Below, piece by piece: positions 12,543-26,608 of a DNA stretch of 64,000 nt. Below the pieces are notes generated by a model, which saw only the letters and a program-made list of their open reading frames with translations, did no database searches and was not told where the DNA came from. How positions within the stretch are numbered: position 1 is the stretch's first letter; each line of letters starts with the position of its first letter. Source of the DNA: Paralvinella palmiformis. Its lineage: Eukaryota; Annelida; Polychaeta; Terebellida; Alvinellidae. A program made the position numbers and the translations under genes. The DNA lies in contig JAODUP010000127.1 of assembly GCA_025642065.1 (NCBI GenBank), positions 1,206,501 through 1,270,500 on the forward strand, read 5' to 3'.

Positions 12543-12590
12543 TATTAAATGTGTGATTGATTATAAAGCTATATTTCAACATAGTTTATG

Positions 12591-12593
<3 letters not shown>

Positions 12594-12627
<34 letters not shown>
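12594..12627 (+). repeat. (GT)n microsatellite
   Basis: About 17 uninterrupted GT units lie between SLC25A17 and SGSH. A shorter GT tract follows at 12730-12741. Confidence 0.9.
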
Positions 12628-12628
<1 letters not shown>

Positions 12629-12629
12629 C

Positions 12630-13364
12630 ATTAAGTGAACAAAATTATTTATATTATTATATACTTTATTTGCCAATTGCTGAAACTTAAATTTACAAGC
12701 ATGGAAAATTTAGTGAAAACTTAAATCAGTGTGTGTGTGTGTATTCTGGGTTATATACGCTTAGGATATTGTTTCATGAATACATAGCAAATATATTCTC
12801 ATTGCTAAATATTACATTTAATTTCAATACCCAAGATATAACTATTTGTAACACACCACATTTTCTTAATCACTTAAAAAAATTATTCCTCATTTAAACC
12901 ATTCTGTTAGTTTACATATTTTATGCTAAATACTAGCTATTTGGCTCTTCGGGATGTTACCTCAAGGTTACCACCAGTACTGAATCTAGTGCTGTGTGCA
13001 TACCTGATTTCTAAAATTTAACACTGCAAATTAGCAACTAGATGGGGTCTAGCATGTTTTCTTCTGCTTGATATTTAACAGTTAATGTTTAACTTATGAC
13101 AAACAGACTGTAGATATTCTTCTATACAGTTTGTTTTATTAACCAAACCTAAATCACCACAGATTACAGAAGATTGACCTTTACTATGTAACTTCAACTC
13201 AAAGATATTAAATAGCAATTTACGCCATTCTATAGAACTAAAGAGGTCAGTGAATAGATCAACCTGTGGTTTATTTATCGCTATCTAGATCTAGTAGATT
13301 TACCAACGCTAAGCTATAAGAAATGTAGCTTCTGTGACACTTGTAGATTAATGGTAGTGATAAA
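12630..13364. other. intergenic region between SLC25A17 and SGSH
   Basis: No exon was seen. The last 100 bp must hold the SGSH promoter and 5'UTR. A TCTAGATCTAG-like word at 13285-13300 is the only notable motif. Confidence 0.4.
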
Positions 13365-16300
13365 ATGAGATTTTATCTTTTGATTTTCGCGGTCCTAACT
13401 CAGTTTGTGATCATATCGACCCAGAAAAAAAACGTGTTGATATTTGTTGGTAGGTCGGCGCGAATGATTGAGCGATAATATAGTGGTGATTTATATATAT
13501 CTGTTAGTATTATAACTAGACATCTAATAGTATGATGAGTAAAACTAGATGGTAACTTGCGAGAAAAGTAGACTAATATCCCAAAATGGCTAAGTGAGTA
13601 AGTCGACTCCTTATCACGGCGATTAATAGTTAAATAGTTTACTGTTTGAACTGGTCTTTCAGCTGAAGTTTGCTATAAATTTTATTTAAAAATTCTAGTT
13701 TTGAGATTTTTGGAAATCTGTACGAGCATAACTCCTTTCCCGGATTGGTTCTACGCATACAGCTTAATTATTTCCGTGTTTTTCACTGTCAGACCAGTCA
13801 GTGTCCTGCTTTGCCTCTGGTCAGAAATGATGGACATCGGGTTTTATTCCAAACTGGTAAATAATAAAATATTGTTCGTAGCAAGATTGAGATCTTAAAT
13901 ACTTGACTGCATACAGCTTGACCTTGTCACTATAAATTGAGCTTGTTTGTGCTACTTCGTGTGATTTACTCTTCTAATGGTATTGCTACCCTGCTGGCAA
14001 TGATCTCGTTCATGAGTTTGAGTCGTGATTTCTCCTGTCTGGACTCCAGTGATTCTTAGGCTAGTTTATTGATCATATCAGTCACACCGTCAGTTCGTTT
14101 ATAATTGTTTGAGATGAATCTGGAAGCCTGCTATTGAACTGCTTCAACTAATTAAATACCTTTTGCTAAACTTTTTTGGCCACTTGTCATGTAGGACAAG
14201 TCATACTTCATTTTTGCTTGTCCGGAAAGAAATCACTTGTCCGAAATTTTGTATTTTTTGGTATTGGTAGAGATCCTTTTTAACCATTCAAAATACTCAC
14301 AACTACTGACTAGATGTTTCATAAAACTTTTATTAATACTGTTTCATATATTATCCCTCAACTAATCACAGTCCACAAAACATTAGAGTGGCCACTAGAC
14401 ACTTCACCCCATTGGACAGACTGCCCCACACATTTCAAGACATATCATCCCAACCGACGATTTGCCCCATATGCCACCTACTTAATAAACATTACTAAAT
14501 CGTGTTATGAAATAGTAACTGTGTCTCATCATTTAACCGGCAGTTATTGGCATAGGTGCAGTAAAACCATCGAAAATACAACTTGACACAGTGGACAACC
14601 AAGCATGTGGTTTTACTTGTCTGATTACATAGTTTGGTTTTCCCAGGCAGGCAGACAACCGTTAGTGTTGAGTCCTTCCTGATAAATAATATAGGCATAT
14701 GTAACATTAGGTATCTGCACAAAAATTTAAATGCAACTAAACAAATAATTTCTTTTAAAGTATATTGAGTTTTACATTATAGAAACACCAGTAAAATCCA
14801 ATGATCCAAAAACTTTTTACTAGCACTGTATGTGCCTCAATATGAATAGCAGTATGAATTATCAAGATATCTTTATAGGTCTCTGAGATGTAAGTCATTT
14901 AAATTAGAAAATTATTCACCATCTAAGTGTCTTAAAATACTTTTGTATGAAAAATGAAAATATAAATATTTTGCTTTATTTAGACTTAACAGTTATCTGT
15001 ATTCTGAGAAATAAAATCTCATATTTTCAGTACTATGGATAAAATAAATAAATAGTAACCTATTTTAAGGCCATTGTTCTTTTAATACTTGTTTTATGGA
15101 AAATATCCCTATCAAAAAGTAGGGTCAGACGGTCGGGAGAAAAATAAATAAAATCACTGAAAACATAGTCTGTTGAAAAGAATTGACATAAAGCTCAAGT
15201 TTCTGAAAGATTTTCCAAATTCCGTACTCAACCATATACAAATGCCTCACATATACTGGATTACTCTGGTGTATTTTTACACCAACGTGCAGAAGTGGAT
15301 TAGGCTACCATGCAGTAGCCTAATCCAAGATGGTGACTGGCCAGTTCCACTTCTAAATTATTTCACTTATTTCTAGAGTAAATCGGTCTTCAAGCCTAGA
15401 AATCTTATAAATTTAAACTAAATATAACCCCCCTCATCAAGAAACACATAAATAGTTCGAACTTTGTGAAGATCTACTTAAAATCACCATCAAAAATATT
15501 GCCATGAAAAGGCTACTGTGCATATATTCTTTTATCGGCATGGTAGCCTAATTTGCTTACGCACAGTGGTCAGATGGCATGTAGATAATAATAAAAGTCG
15601 ATTTTGTTTCATCTGTGATCGGCGGGTTTGTAAAACAAGTATTCAAAAAACAATAATCTAATTAATACTTTTTATCTGAAAAGCTTCTACATCTAAATAA
15701 AACATGTAAATATTTAAAAAATATTTATTCTGGTAGCAGTATTTTGCATTTCTTTTGGATTTGCCTAGATAGCATTATTTCACATTTTTAGGTAACTTCA
15801 TTATGATCAGAAACTGTAATAAAGGTTAACAAATCAATATTATCATATATAACTTTAATTTAAACATATGAACAAAATTCAATTTCAGTAAACCATTAAT
15901 CCAAATAATAAACTCTTGTTGAAGATTTGTAAAAAAACTACCACAGCATCAAATGTATGTGAATATCTGCTGACCCATGCAATGTAATGCACCCTACTCT
16001 GTTTTAGTGCTTCATATTATATAATTGATTTAAATCAATTTTTAACAATATTACTATTAGCTTTGATCATTCAACTTGATTGCAATTAAGGGTTCCCTAT
16101 CCAGATCAAGTGTTTCACCATTTGGTCAGCAGGTGGCAGCACCATTTTTGCAATATCCAGGGTGTACAAGTTAGCAGCTGTTGATATTCACCCATAAACT
16201 GGCAACAAAACTTCTGTTTTTCTCATTTGTACTGGTTCAACCCTGTCCCTGTGAGTACACAAGTTAATCAGTAAAATCTACTGACCAAATTGGTGTGTTT

Positions 16301-19300
16301 ATTATATAATTATTTCAAGTAAATGACAGCAAAGACCATGACTGACTTATACATTTTCTTGTCTTGTTTACATTTTTCTGTAGATATTTGAGCCGTCAAA
16401 TGGTTGAAGATTTTTTAAGTAAATCAGATCAAGCCTTTCCATTCCAGAAATAGATAAATATTCCCTGTTTGATCCTAATTAAAGTTTTATTTCAAGAAAG
16501 TTGACAAGCCACATTGAAAACACATGAAAGTGGCTCACAGTCCATTTTTTTCAGGCAATGACAAATAAATAAATGATTATGCATATTTCGACAGGTCACT
16601 TGATATTTGGCAAGATCCAGTGAATTTAATTACAGCATTATCTGGCCATAAACACTGTTTATGTGTGCCATGAAAAATGGCTACTGACACATCAATTTGT
16701 TCAGCTTATTATCAATTAAAAATAATGAAAAAATATATTTAAAGATTACATTTAGGCAGTATATTTGCAATCCTTTGAAACGCTTCCTTGGTTATGAACA
16801 AAACAATGCAAAAAGAAGCTAAACAATTCACTTATTTACTTGGGTTTCCGCAACTGATTTGGCAACAATATTTTCAGTACGTTGGCACTGGGAAATGTTT
16901 GGTCCACCCAGCAATTCAGATCAGCACTACCTGGCAAGTTAAATGGGATGTTTGGCAAGGGATTCATCAAACATGGAAGAGACAAAATTATACAAAACGA
17001 TCACTGATGAACAAATCTACATTATAAACTGGACATTTAACTAATTTAATTTCTTCAAATAACCATTAATTAAAATAGAAGAACCAAAACTATTCCAACT
17101 GATCATAACATAAAGAAGCCTACATTATAAGTGATGTTACTTATTGTATAAAATGCTTGCCTAATGTCATAAAAAAAGTTTTTGTGTCAGGAATGCTGAT
17201 TTGAAATGGGGTAAGGCTAATTTATATGTGATCTATTTATCAGTTCTTGTTTGGTTGCACTACTTGTTTTATACAATCAACATGTAAGACATCTCTCAAT
17301 GTGTTATGACATAAACATTTATTGAGAATTAGAGACAACGGAAAGGAATAGATAGCCCTTAGATAATATGACTTAAATGTTGTATTTATAAAAGTACGCT
17401 CATATCCCTCAGTAATAATCACAAACTCTACTTGAATATCATAGATATAAGGAAATAATCCTAATTACTGAAGGGTAGCCATTACGGCTTCCTCAAATGC
17501 CTGGCTGTATGGCGGGAAGGAAAAAAAGTAATGTGTTCTGATGTTAGGTTGCACGAGGATCATGTAGCTCTCTAGATTGAGATAACTGGGTAATATAAAC
17601 AGTTGGTATTAAATGACATCAAATTTCAGGAGCAGCTGGTTTGTGTCTGGCTTCAAAATGGCAACACCCACAGACCAATGATAGTTGAGTAAACAGCACT
17701 TTGAAGTGGATTATTTAATTTGTGGTTGATCATGTTCATATTTTGACATTATTTATTGTGAACATATTTGTGTTGGTCTTGAAAATTTGAAATGAAGGTG
17801 AACTGTTCATTTAAGAATCTTCTTACAGTCTTTCACTTCATGTCAGATGCTGTACTCTATCTTACTACCTAACCATAGAACTTTCACTCAGAGATATTAA
17901 TGTAAAATTTAATTTATCTTATTATTATATTATAAATGATGCCATCTTCCACCACCATTTGTGAGCTGCTGCTTTCAAACTCTTAAGTATGAAGATTGTA
18001 GTTTTTCTTCAACTGTTTCTTAGTCAAATTTATCTTATTAAAAATTTAATTTAGTTTCATATATGGTCACAGCTATAATTTTATTGACACTTTTAGAGTG
18101 AACAAAAATATGATGTTGTCTAATGGATCAGGATAATGATAATTTTGGACAACCCTAAGGAGTGTACTCTACTAGAAACTATCCAGAGGGGGAGGGGAAT
18201 TTCCAATGATATAACATTGTTCTGTCTAAAGTCTAGATAGATTTCTGGCACATGTTGACAACAGTACATCTTATATATTTATTTCACTATCTATCCAGAT
18301 ATATATATAGATATATATAATATTTGAAAAACAAATGCTTTTGAATATTAGTTTTCCAGATAAATCACAACAATAAATAGAAAACATCTAAAAAATTATA
18401 TAATTTGCATTTTAATGTGATGAATTTGTCTAACGATCATTTTAATATTGTGCCTTTATCAATTATTTATTCATGATGATAAAGAGTTTCAGATGATGTA
18501 TAATCCAGTTTAAAGTGATATCAAGTCTACTACTTGCTGGACATGGGTTAAAAAACAAAATCTGTCCAAATTAGACTTTCACGATTCAGGAAATCTATTT
18601 ATTGATTCATTTTGCCGTGTTATTTCCAAAGCATATTTATATTTGTGTTAAACGTCTAATATCTGCTCAAAATATTTTACACTTGAGGCTTGACCCACAT
18701 ACTATATTACTAGCTTTGTGAAGATGTCCTGTCAATCTGGTATTTGGTTGTTTCTTATATAACCTAAATGATAATATACTCTTATGTTAAAAATCTTACG
18801 TTGTTTGATAAAACTAGGTCCCCACTGATCACTTTGTTGTAGATTTTTTGTATAATTTTGAAGATCTCAATCATATCCTCCATACGCCTTCTGAATACAG
18901 GAACTGGATTTGTCTGAGCCTGTGTACTGGCTAATTAACTAAAATCCCTGAGATCTTGAGATCAACAGCCTTTTAATTGTAAATGCTGCCGATATTCTTT
19001 GTATCCACGTAGGTAAAGGATCCCTTGACCAGTCAGCCGAGTCATCTGATTCTGCCTTATAGTTGTCAACTGACTAACATAGGTTTTGAGTTTAGCATCA
19101 ACTTTATTCCTAGGTCCTTTTTACTGTTCATTTTCTTCAGGACATGAGATAACTCTGTGTCCTCTTCTGTCTTTGTCATGTGTACTATCTATGTTGAAAT
19201 AATAATAATAATAATGCCGATTTAGTAAAACTCTCTTATTAGCAGAAATCATTCAACGTCACTGTATGGTCAATTATATAAGAACATACAGTATACATCT

Positions 19301-21517
19301 AAACATTTAAAGAAGTTATAGATAAAAATAACGAGACCTAGAGATATAAAAATCATATACATTAAATTTATCAGGTAGACTAACATAAACGATTAACATA
19401 AGAACATCCTAATATTTGTATTTTATTGATACCTTGTGTGCCAAGTACATTCAGTGTACATGTAAATTGTGACCCAGACTTCATGTTTATCAGTTATCTG
19501 TCATCCCAATACTATATCCATTTAGACGATTTTCACATTGCTATGAGTAGAGAACGGCATATATTCATATCATCTGGTTCGCTGCAGCTAGATATTACAT
19601 TAGCTATGAATACTGTCTGTTGTTTTAAAACATTCTACTTTAATGTGTATTGTTACCAGTTCTGGCTTCACAATACCATGACATAATGATTACATCTTAA
19701 TCTTTAACACAATAATTTATTAAGAAGACTCAGACTTTGTCATTATCAAAATATTAATTAATGACATGTTTCTTAGTTAAATTATATGCCCCATTTGGTG
19801 AGATACAGAAGAAAATAGCATGTGGCTTGTAATTAAGGTTGTGATCAATAAATCTACTCGTGCATAAGTTATGGCCCTTGGCTATGTTTTTATCTGTGAA
19901 TTACAAACTGTGAAAACGCGTTCAAATTATTTCAAAACATTTGATCGGTCGGTGGCGGATTTCATGCCATTTCACCTAAAATGCCCTATTGTGGATTCCA
20001 CTAATTGGGGTCCAAGGTCTGACCGTATTATATCTGATTTCGTGTTATAGCGGTCCGTGGTAAAACAGGGGCCTACTATACTTATGTAATTAAAAATTCA
20101 TGCGTTTCATTTATCACTGATGATGTGTAATGACTAATGGGTATGACTGACTCAGAAAGGCCTCTACTCAAGACAAACTATAATGCGAACAACAGTAAAA
20201 TTGTGTGTTACAATCACACTATGGTTTAATGATTTATTAATTTTAAATATTTCATGCTACACATTTTGTAGAGGATCATTACTATACCAGGTGATAAAGA
20301 ATAAACAAACAGAAATTATCCAAACAAACAATTCATCCAATATTCATACTATTTACCATATAGCTGATGATGCTGGATTACAAATAGGAGCCTATAACAA
20401 CACTGTGTGTCGTACACCTCATATTGATCATCTTGCCAGGAGAAGCATCCTATTCAGAAATGCGTACACTTCAGTGAGCAGCTGTTCACCAAGCAGGTAA
20501 TACGATACAATGCTGTTAAATCTATCCTCAAACAAGGTTTCAGTACATTTTTTCCTCAACATCGATGTACTTGTCATGTAGAATAAATTGTATACATTAG
20601 GTTGTTTATTGCAAATGACTTTAGCATTCTGTGATTGTGCCATGTTTATACTGTTATATATACTGACAAACACCACTGTATTGGAATTGTATTTCAAGCT
20701 GTTTAAAATAAACTGATTTTCCGTATTGCAATATTTTATTCAGTGTCCGATAATTATATTCACAGGTCAGCTATATTAACTGGGCTGCCACAGCATCAGA
20801 ATGGCTTGTATGGTCTACACCAAGGAATACACCATTTTAATTCATTTGACACTGTATGGAGCCTGCCAAGAATCTTAGCAAAACATGGCATTCAAACAGG
20901 TGATTTTTTACCTTTTCATATATGTGTGTGTGTGTGTGTGATGATAAGACTGTGAAACCAAGGATTTTTGCAAAATCCCTAAAAACCTTTATGGGATTCA
21001 TAAAATAACCAAATATCACAATATTACCCTAATATATGTGATTTCACAATCTTACTCTAGTATATGTGATTTCACAATCTTACTCTAGTATATGTGATTT
21101 CACAATCTTACTCTAGTATATGTGATTTCACAATCTTACTCTAGTATATGTGATTTCACAATCTTACTCTAGTATATGCGATTTCACAATCTTACTCTAG
21201 TATATGTGATTTCACAAGCTTACTCTAGTATATGTGATTTCACAATCTTACTCTAGTTTATGCGATTTCACAATCTTACTCTAGTATATGCGATTTCACA
21301 ATCTTACTCTAGTCTATGCGATTTCACAATCTTACTCTAGTCTATGCGATTTCACAATCTTACTCTAGTATATGTGATTCACGAATTCCATGAAAGATTT
21401 TTGGATCTCACAGAATCCCTGGTTTCTCAATCTAACTGTAATATATAATATACAGGAGGCCCCTGTTATAATGCGGTCATTGGGGTCATCCACAACCTAT
21501 TGTCCATGTTATACACG

Positions 21518-21548
<31 letters not shown>

Positions 21549-21945
21549 AGAGAGAGAAATCAGTTTGTGCAATTAATGATCTAGCACCTGTTTTAGGTTG
21601 GAGAAAATTATGAGGGAATACTTGAAATTCTTAAGACCACCAGACTAATTTATTGGCTGGCCTCAAATGGTGTTGCATATGACAATCTCTCACATGAAGT
21701 GTTAGTTGTGGTTTCTCTTTATAATTCCTAATTTATTTACCTTATATTTAACCTATGGCTTCTATGAAAGATGCAGTCAGTATTGTAGTCATGTGTAAAC
21801 AGCAATCCATATAGAGATATAACCATGCTTTCATTATATTTCCTTTTATTTAATATAACATTATAAATATCATACCAATTCATTGTTTACAATTATTTAT
21901 ACTCATGTTAACTCAACTGGCCTTGCTGTGTCCAAGTAAAAACAT

Positions 21946-21996
<51 letters not shown>

Positions 21997-24900
21997 CACA
22001 CACACACACACACAACATAATTGAAAGAAGAATGTTTTGACTTATTGGATCCCTCTCTTGTATCCATCTTGTGTGCGCACACCGACAGCTGTTACAAAGG
22101 AATACCATAAACAAACTAGGGTTCTGTGGGAAGAGAAATTACAATTTACAACTTTAAATTCTGTACCTCATGATTAAAACTGACTATGATATTTCCATGC
22201 AGAACCCGTTTAACACTAGTGGGTCAGAAATATATTGTGGCTTTATTATTATGTGTTGGTCTGACAAAAATGTGCCATAAAATTGATTTCTGCAGTTCTC
22301 CCTATGCCTACGTGGCTTGTGAAAGAGTGTCAACACGTTTTGATAAACCCAGTTACAAAGATAGTTAATAAATCATTATCCCTCGGTGTTTTCCAAAGAT
22401 TCGTGAAAGCTGCCTTCGTAAAATCATTATTTTAAAAACCCAAATTTGGACTATTCTATTATATTTAAATGGCTCCTGCTATTAAGAGTACTTTATTCAG
22501 TCTACATTATTATTGTTATTGTTACAGGTATTGTTGGTAAGAAGCATGTTGGACCGGAGTCGGTGTTTCCATTTGATTACTCTCAGACAGAAGAGAATCA
22601 TTCCATCCTACAAGTTGGCAGGAATATCACCTTCATGAAGCTTCTGGTGAGAGAATTTCTACATCACAGTCAAAACCAGTAAGTTCTTACTACTTGTAAA
22701 TATTAGATTTTTTTTACAATATCTGGGCTAATTTTATACAAATGATTTTTTTACATATTTATATAACATAATGTTGTATGTTGGTTATTCATCATTAAAT
22801 GGTTGGTGCCCTGAGAACTTTGACCCATAACGTATACCGTAAAAACATGTGTATTAGTCGACCCGGCACTACTTATAAGCAATTACGATTATCCTTGTAA
22901 ATCATCACCTATATTTGTCAGATTCCCATTTACAGCTAAATAGATTGAGACCTGTAGAGACTAAATTGTTCTGTTTAAACTTCTAATGATAATAATGGAA
23001 CACCCCCCCCCCATCCAACTTGTATCTTCAGCAAAAGTATCTATAGATTTATCACAAATATTATATTGTTGCATCAAACCAAATAATAGAAGTAACTGTT
23101 GACTGTAGTTCATGCTCATCTAACACAAAGTTACTGATTTTCACTATCAATGAATAAGTAGGTCTCAACGGCAGATTATTACAAATAGATGATTTTGTGT
23201 CACTTCCTTTTACACCATGCCAGAAGATGCAGCAAGCCAGTTCTAAACAATAGATTTGTATGGTTGTCATCCGTTATAGTGTACCGGTATGAGAGATGTG
23301 TGTGTGCGACGTATTTACTGTGCTAATGGATTTTATACAAATTTCAGGCCTTTCTTACTCTATATCGGCTTTCATGATCCTCATCGTTGTGGTCACACCC
23401 AGCCTCAGTATGGAGCCTTCTGCGAGAAGTTTGGTAATGGAGAGCCTGGAATGGGAATGATTCCAGACTGGAAACCTATCTCCTATAGTCCTGATCAGGT
23501 CATCGTGCCATATTTTATACAGGATACTCCAGCCGCCAGACTGGATTTAGCCGCCCAGTATACTACTATGAGTAGGCTGGATCAAGGTTGGTATACCCAC
23601 CACATCTCCTCAAACTGACAGATTTGGAGCTTGTCTCGGCTAGGTTACTGCCATGGCTTGTTCAGATGTAGTTTGTTGATGAAAACACAACAGTAGAGTT
23701 ATAATTATATCATGTAAATGATATGTAAATCCATCTAGATCCTGACCGAAGTTATCACAATTTTAACCGATGTTTTTATTCATTGCCACTTGATCAGGAA
23801 CCTAGATGTTATATAATTCAACAAGTCTTTCAACCTATGGAAAAAAGTTTGAGCACTTTTTAATTTGCTGGAAAATGTTAGATGAATTTATAATGAATAA
23901 TTGTGACGAACAAAAGTGTCCAGATAAGCCTGTATCGTCATTCACAACATCGATTCCATAAATGTAAATGTCCATTCAGGTAATACATCTTCCAGAATGA
24001 TATGTTATGCAGATGGAAGCTATATAATACACTGAATAATTTATTTTGAAAGTGAACTTTATTAGTTAATACATTTATCATAGAATATCACATCGAGATT
24101 ATGTTAATAATAATATTAATAATAACAATAATAATGGATTACGTGTGCCACAAAGAAACATGTGATCATTGTGGTTGTGATTGAGATACAGATATGTTTG
24201 TTCATTTGATTTTCAGTGATTTTAATTAAAAGTTTGAGATTTGTATGGAAAAGAGTTTTTAGACCAGTCAAAGTTGAATTATATAATCCCGATAAATGAT
24301 AATACAATGTAATAATAACATTCTTTTTTATGTGTGTGTGTGTGGGGGGGGGTGTCAAAACTACTTGTATTCAAGATGTGAATAATTAAAAAAATTGTGT
24401 AAATGTTTTATGTAAATTCTGTTTGATATTTGTTTTGTTTCAGGTGTTGGTGTTATTTTAAAAGAGCTGGAACAAGCAGGCCATGGTACCGATACATTAA
24501 TTTTATTTACATCTGATAATGGCATTCCATTTCCTAATGGCAGGACCAATCTTTATGAGCCAGGTATGATTGAGCCGATGCTTATCTCTAGTCCTAAACA
24601 CAGGCAGCGATGGGGACAGGTGAGTTATAGTTGTGATTTATTTTACTGTAAGAGTATGAAGTTCATTTTGTTGATCATTGTTAACTGTTCTAAACAGCTT
24701 TCTTGGTGTACTTAGAAAATACCAGTTCTTTTATCAAATTATCAATACGCAGCCATACTAATTGAGTCTGGGTACACCGATATTACTGCAAACCTGCAGG
24801 TTGAGGTTAGAATCATGTTATCTTTTTCCATGAGATATTTACCCCTTCACCTAAGTACCCACTCAGTTGGTAACTGAATCCGTCCTCACTTTCAGGAATC

Positions 24901-25510
24901 CAATGCATTTGTCAGCCTGTTGGACATTGTACCTACTGTTTTAGATTGGTATAAGATTCCATACCCGAAGTACAGGTTGTTCAGTCAGAGCTCACCCATA
25001 GTGCAGTTGAGTGGATCCTCACTGTTGCCTATACTAGAAGAAGAACCGTCAGCGGGCTGGGATACAGTATACGCCAGCCACAACCTTCATGAGATAACCA
25101 TGTATTATCCAATGAGGGTGATTCATAAAAAACACTACAAACTGATACACAACCTCAACTACAAGATGCCATTCCCCATTGATCAGGACTTTTATATTTC
25201 GGAAACATTTCAGGATCTATTAAGAAGGACCAGAAGGAAGAAGCCACTTCACTGGAACAAGAATCTAAATCAGTACTATTACAGGTCAGCCTGGGAACTG
25301 TATGATCTCAGTAATGACCCGAAGGAGTTGAGTAACCTTGCATCAAATGCGTCATACTCTAACATTTTAGCAGTGCTGCAGAAACAGCTTCTGGACTGGC
25401 AAAATATTACATCCGACCCATGGCTTTGTTCACCAATTGCAGTTTTAGAAGATGCTGGCCTTTACAAGTCACATCCTCGCTGCATGCCCTTGTATAATGG
25501 ACTTCAGTAA
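13365..25510 (+). CDS. SGSH: N-sulphoglucosamine sulphohydrolase (heparan N-sulfatase)
   Basis: Exons: 13365-13449, 20364-20496, 20766-20899, 22528-22678, 23348-23586, 24444-24619, 24896-25510; GT-AG introns and matching phases give 510 aa (human SGSH 502). The lysosomal enzyme removes N-linked sulfate from glucosamine at heparan sulfate ends. Exon 1 encodes a hydrophobic signal peptide ([16 protein letters not shown]) and the strand leading into the first metal-binding DD (30-31). The sulfatase motif CSPSR has Cys69, the formylglycine precursor; its Arg codon is split by intron 2. Other conserved sites: GKKHVGPE (Lys122/123), FHDPHRCGH (177-184) and TSDNG (270-274, Asp/Asn Ca ligands). The C-terminal half keeps [10 protein letters not shown] and RWELYD-like ([12 protein letters not shown]) family landmarks. 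Intron 1 is 6.9 kb. No break was found; it is probably active. Confidence 0.96.
14395..14495 (+). repeat. dispersed repeat shared with 37455-37560
   Basis: Both copies run acttca(c/t)cc... gacag... ccccaca..., then GACGATTTGCCC(C/T)ATATGC, then cttaataaa. The repeat lies in SGSH intron 1. Its class is unknown. Confidence 0.5.
15068..15655 (+). mobile_element. MITE family 2, copy 1 (about 590 bp)
   Basis: The left end (ggccattgttcttttaatac then ttgtttta) is the inverse of the right end (taaaacaagtattc then aaaaaacaat). A second internal inverted pair, TAGGCTACCATGC and GCATGGTAGCCTA, lies at 15302-15314 and 15538-15550. A second copy is at 52228-52620. There is no coding capacity. It lies in SGSH intron 1. 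Confidence 0.65.
17437..17814 (-). mobile_element. TTAA MITE, partial copy C
   Basis: The sequence follows copy B (27281-27838) from gatataaggaaataatcc to the end tgaaggtgaactgttcatttaa, with internal deletions. Only the right end is preserved. It lies in SGSH intron 1. Confidence 0.65.
20010..20082 (+). repeat. DNA-transposon end (pogo/Tigger-like), unpaired
   Basis: The stretch ggggtccaaggtctgaccgt ... aacaggggcctactata resembles, in opposite orientation, 21450-21490 (tacaggaggcccctgttata, then atgcggtca). Both look like terminal repeats of one family. Whether they are a pair spanning SGSH exons 2-3 is unclear, and more likely they are two solo ends. Confidence 0.3.
21024..21380 (+). repeat. 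28-bp minisatellite, about 13 units
   Basis: A unit with core ATGTGATTTCACAATCTTAC plus ctctagta repeats about 13 times with few substitutions (tatatg to tatgcg or ctatgcg variants, one aagctt). It lies in SGSH intron 3. Variant units are clustered in the right half, as expected from local unequal exchange. Confidence 0.92.
21518..22013 (+). repeat. TA and CA microsatellites
   Basis: (TA)n at 21518-21546 and 21949-21995, the second followed directly by (AC)n to 22013. All are in SGSH intron 3. Confidence 0.9.
22465..22500 (+). repeat. LINE 3' tail fragment
   Basis: TAAATGGCTCCTGCTATTAAG then ACTTTATT matches the tail family at 48780-48840. It stands just upstream of SGSH exon 4. Confidence 0.5.
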
Positions 25511-25564
25511 GACCAATTTGTTATCGTGTCTCATGTTAAATGCTAGATAGGTTCACCTATTTGT

Positions 25565-25570
25565 AATAAA
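25565..25570 (+). terminator. poly(A) signal candidate for SGSH
   Basis: AATAAA stands 55 bp after the SGSH stop codon. A later AATAAA-like word is at about 26446. Confidence 0.55.
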
Positions 25571-25817
25571 AAACACAGAATCATGCAGAACAGATGTTTG
25601 AAGTGGATGGTGCTTTAAAAAAATGTGTATTATATAAACAAATTCTCCTTGGTGCTGCTGCATTTTATTTACTATTTATGATTGTAGGAAAGAATTCCTT
25701 GACAGACTTATATGGTTTACAGAAACAGAACATTGTGTCTATTAAAGGACAACTATGTTTCTATTCAGAGCTAGGTTGGTCTGTTTACTATACTGTATTG
25801 TGTGTTTATTTTGAAAT

Positions 25818-26558
25818 ATATATATATATATATATATGTCTGGACATGTTCAAATATATTAATTTTGAAACTGTTATTACAAATACAGTATCATGACAAG
25901 TCCATTGTTCTAAAATAGTTTAAGTTTTTATTTCTATCTGGTATCATGAAATCAAAGAACAACAGTGATAAAATCGATCAGGTTTAATATTTCTCAAATA
26001 GAACAAAAACAAGTAATAAATTAAGTACAATAAACTACAAGTTATAAATTACATACAATAAACTATCCTGAATGCTACTTAATCAAAAGTAAAAATATCA
26101 CAGCAACTAATAACATTTCTAGTTATCCAATTATTTTAATATTCCTACTAAAATAGACCTAACATAATCCACATTGTGGCCTGCTTCAGAGAAAAGAATT
26201 TATTATGACAACTGATGACAGCTCATTTGTAAGTGGTTTCTGAAAATGTGTGTGTGTGTGTGTGTGTAGTGTTTTACAAAACAAACAATGGCTATGCCAC
26301 TTTTATATTGTTCACGAAGAATATGTTTTTATCCTTGTATCATATAGTTATACATTTCAAAATGTATGAATACATGTACTCGATAGAACACATCTGTTAA
26401 AATTTAGCAATTGTATACATTTCTAACTATTTTAATTTATGTTCTTAATAAAAATATCTTTGAAAGCTGCAGTTATTGAATCTTGTTACACATCTATGTG
26501 TGACAGAATTTATTACTTTAAAAACCCAATCAAAACAAACACTTCTGTATCTGACATT

Positions 26559-26607
<49 letters not shown>
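25818..26607 (+). repeat. three microsatellites downstream of SGSH
   Basis: (AT)n at 25818-25837, (GT)n at 26249-26268, and a compound (TC)n(TA)n tract at 26561-26607. They lie in the tail-to-tail interval between SGSH and LRRC45. Confidence 0.88.

Positions 26608-26608
<1 letters not shown>

Noticed and set aside
20183..20363. Start codon at 20183 as the SGSH start
   Set aside because: The stretch before 20364 is unlike any sulfatase and follows an intron; the acceptor at 20362-20363 and the signal-peptide exon at 13365 join in phase and match the family.
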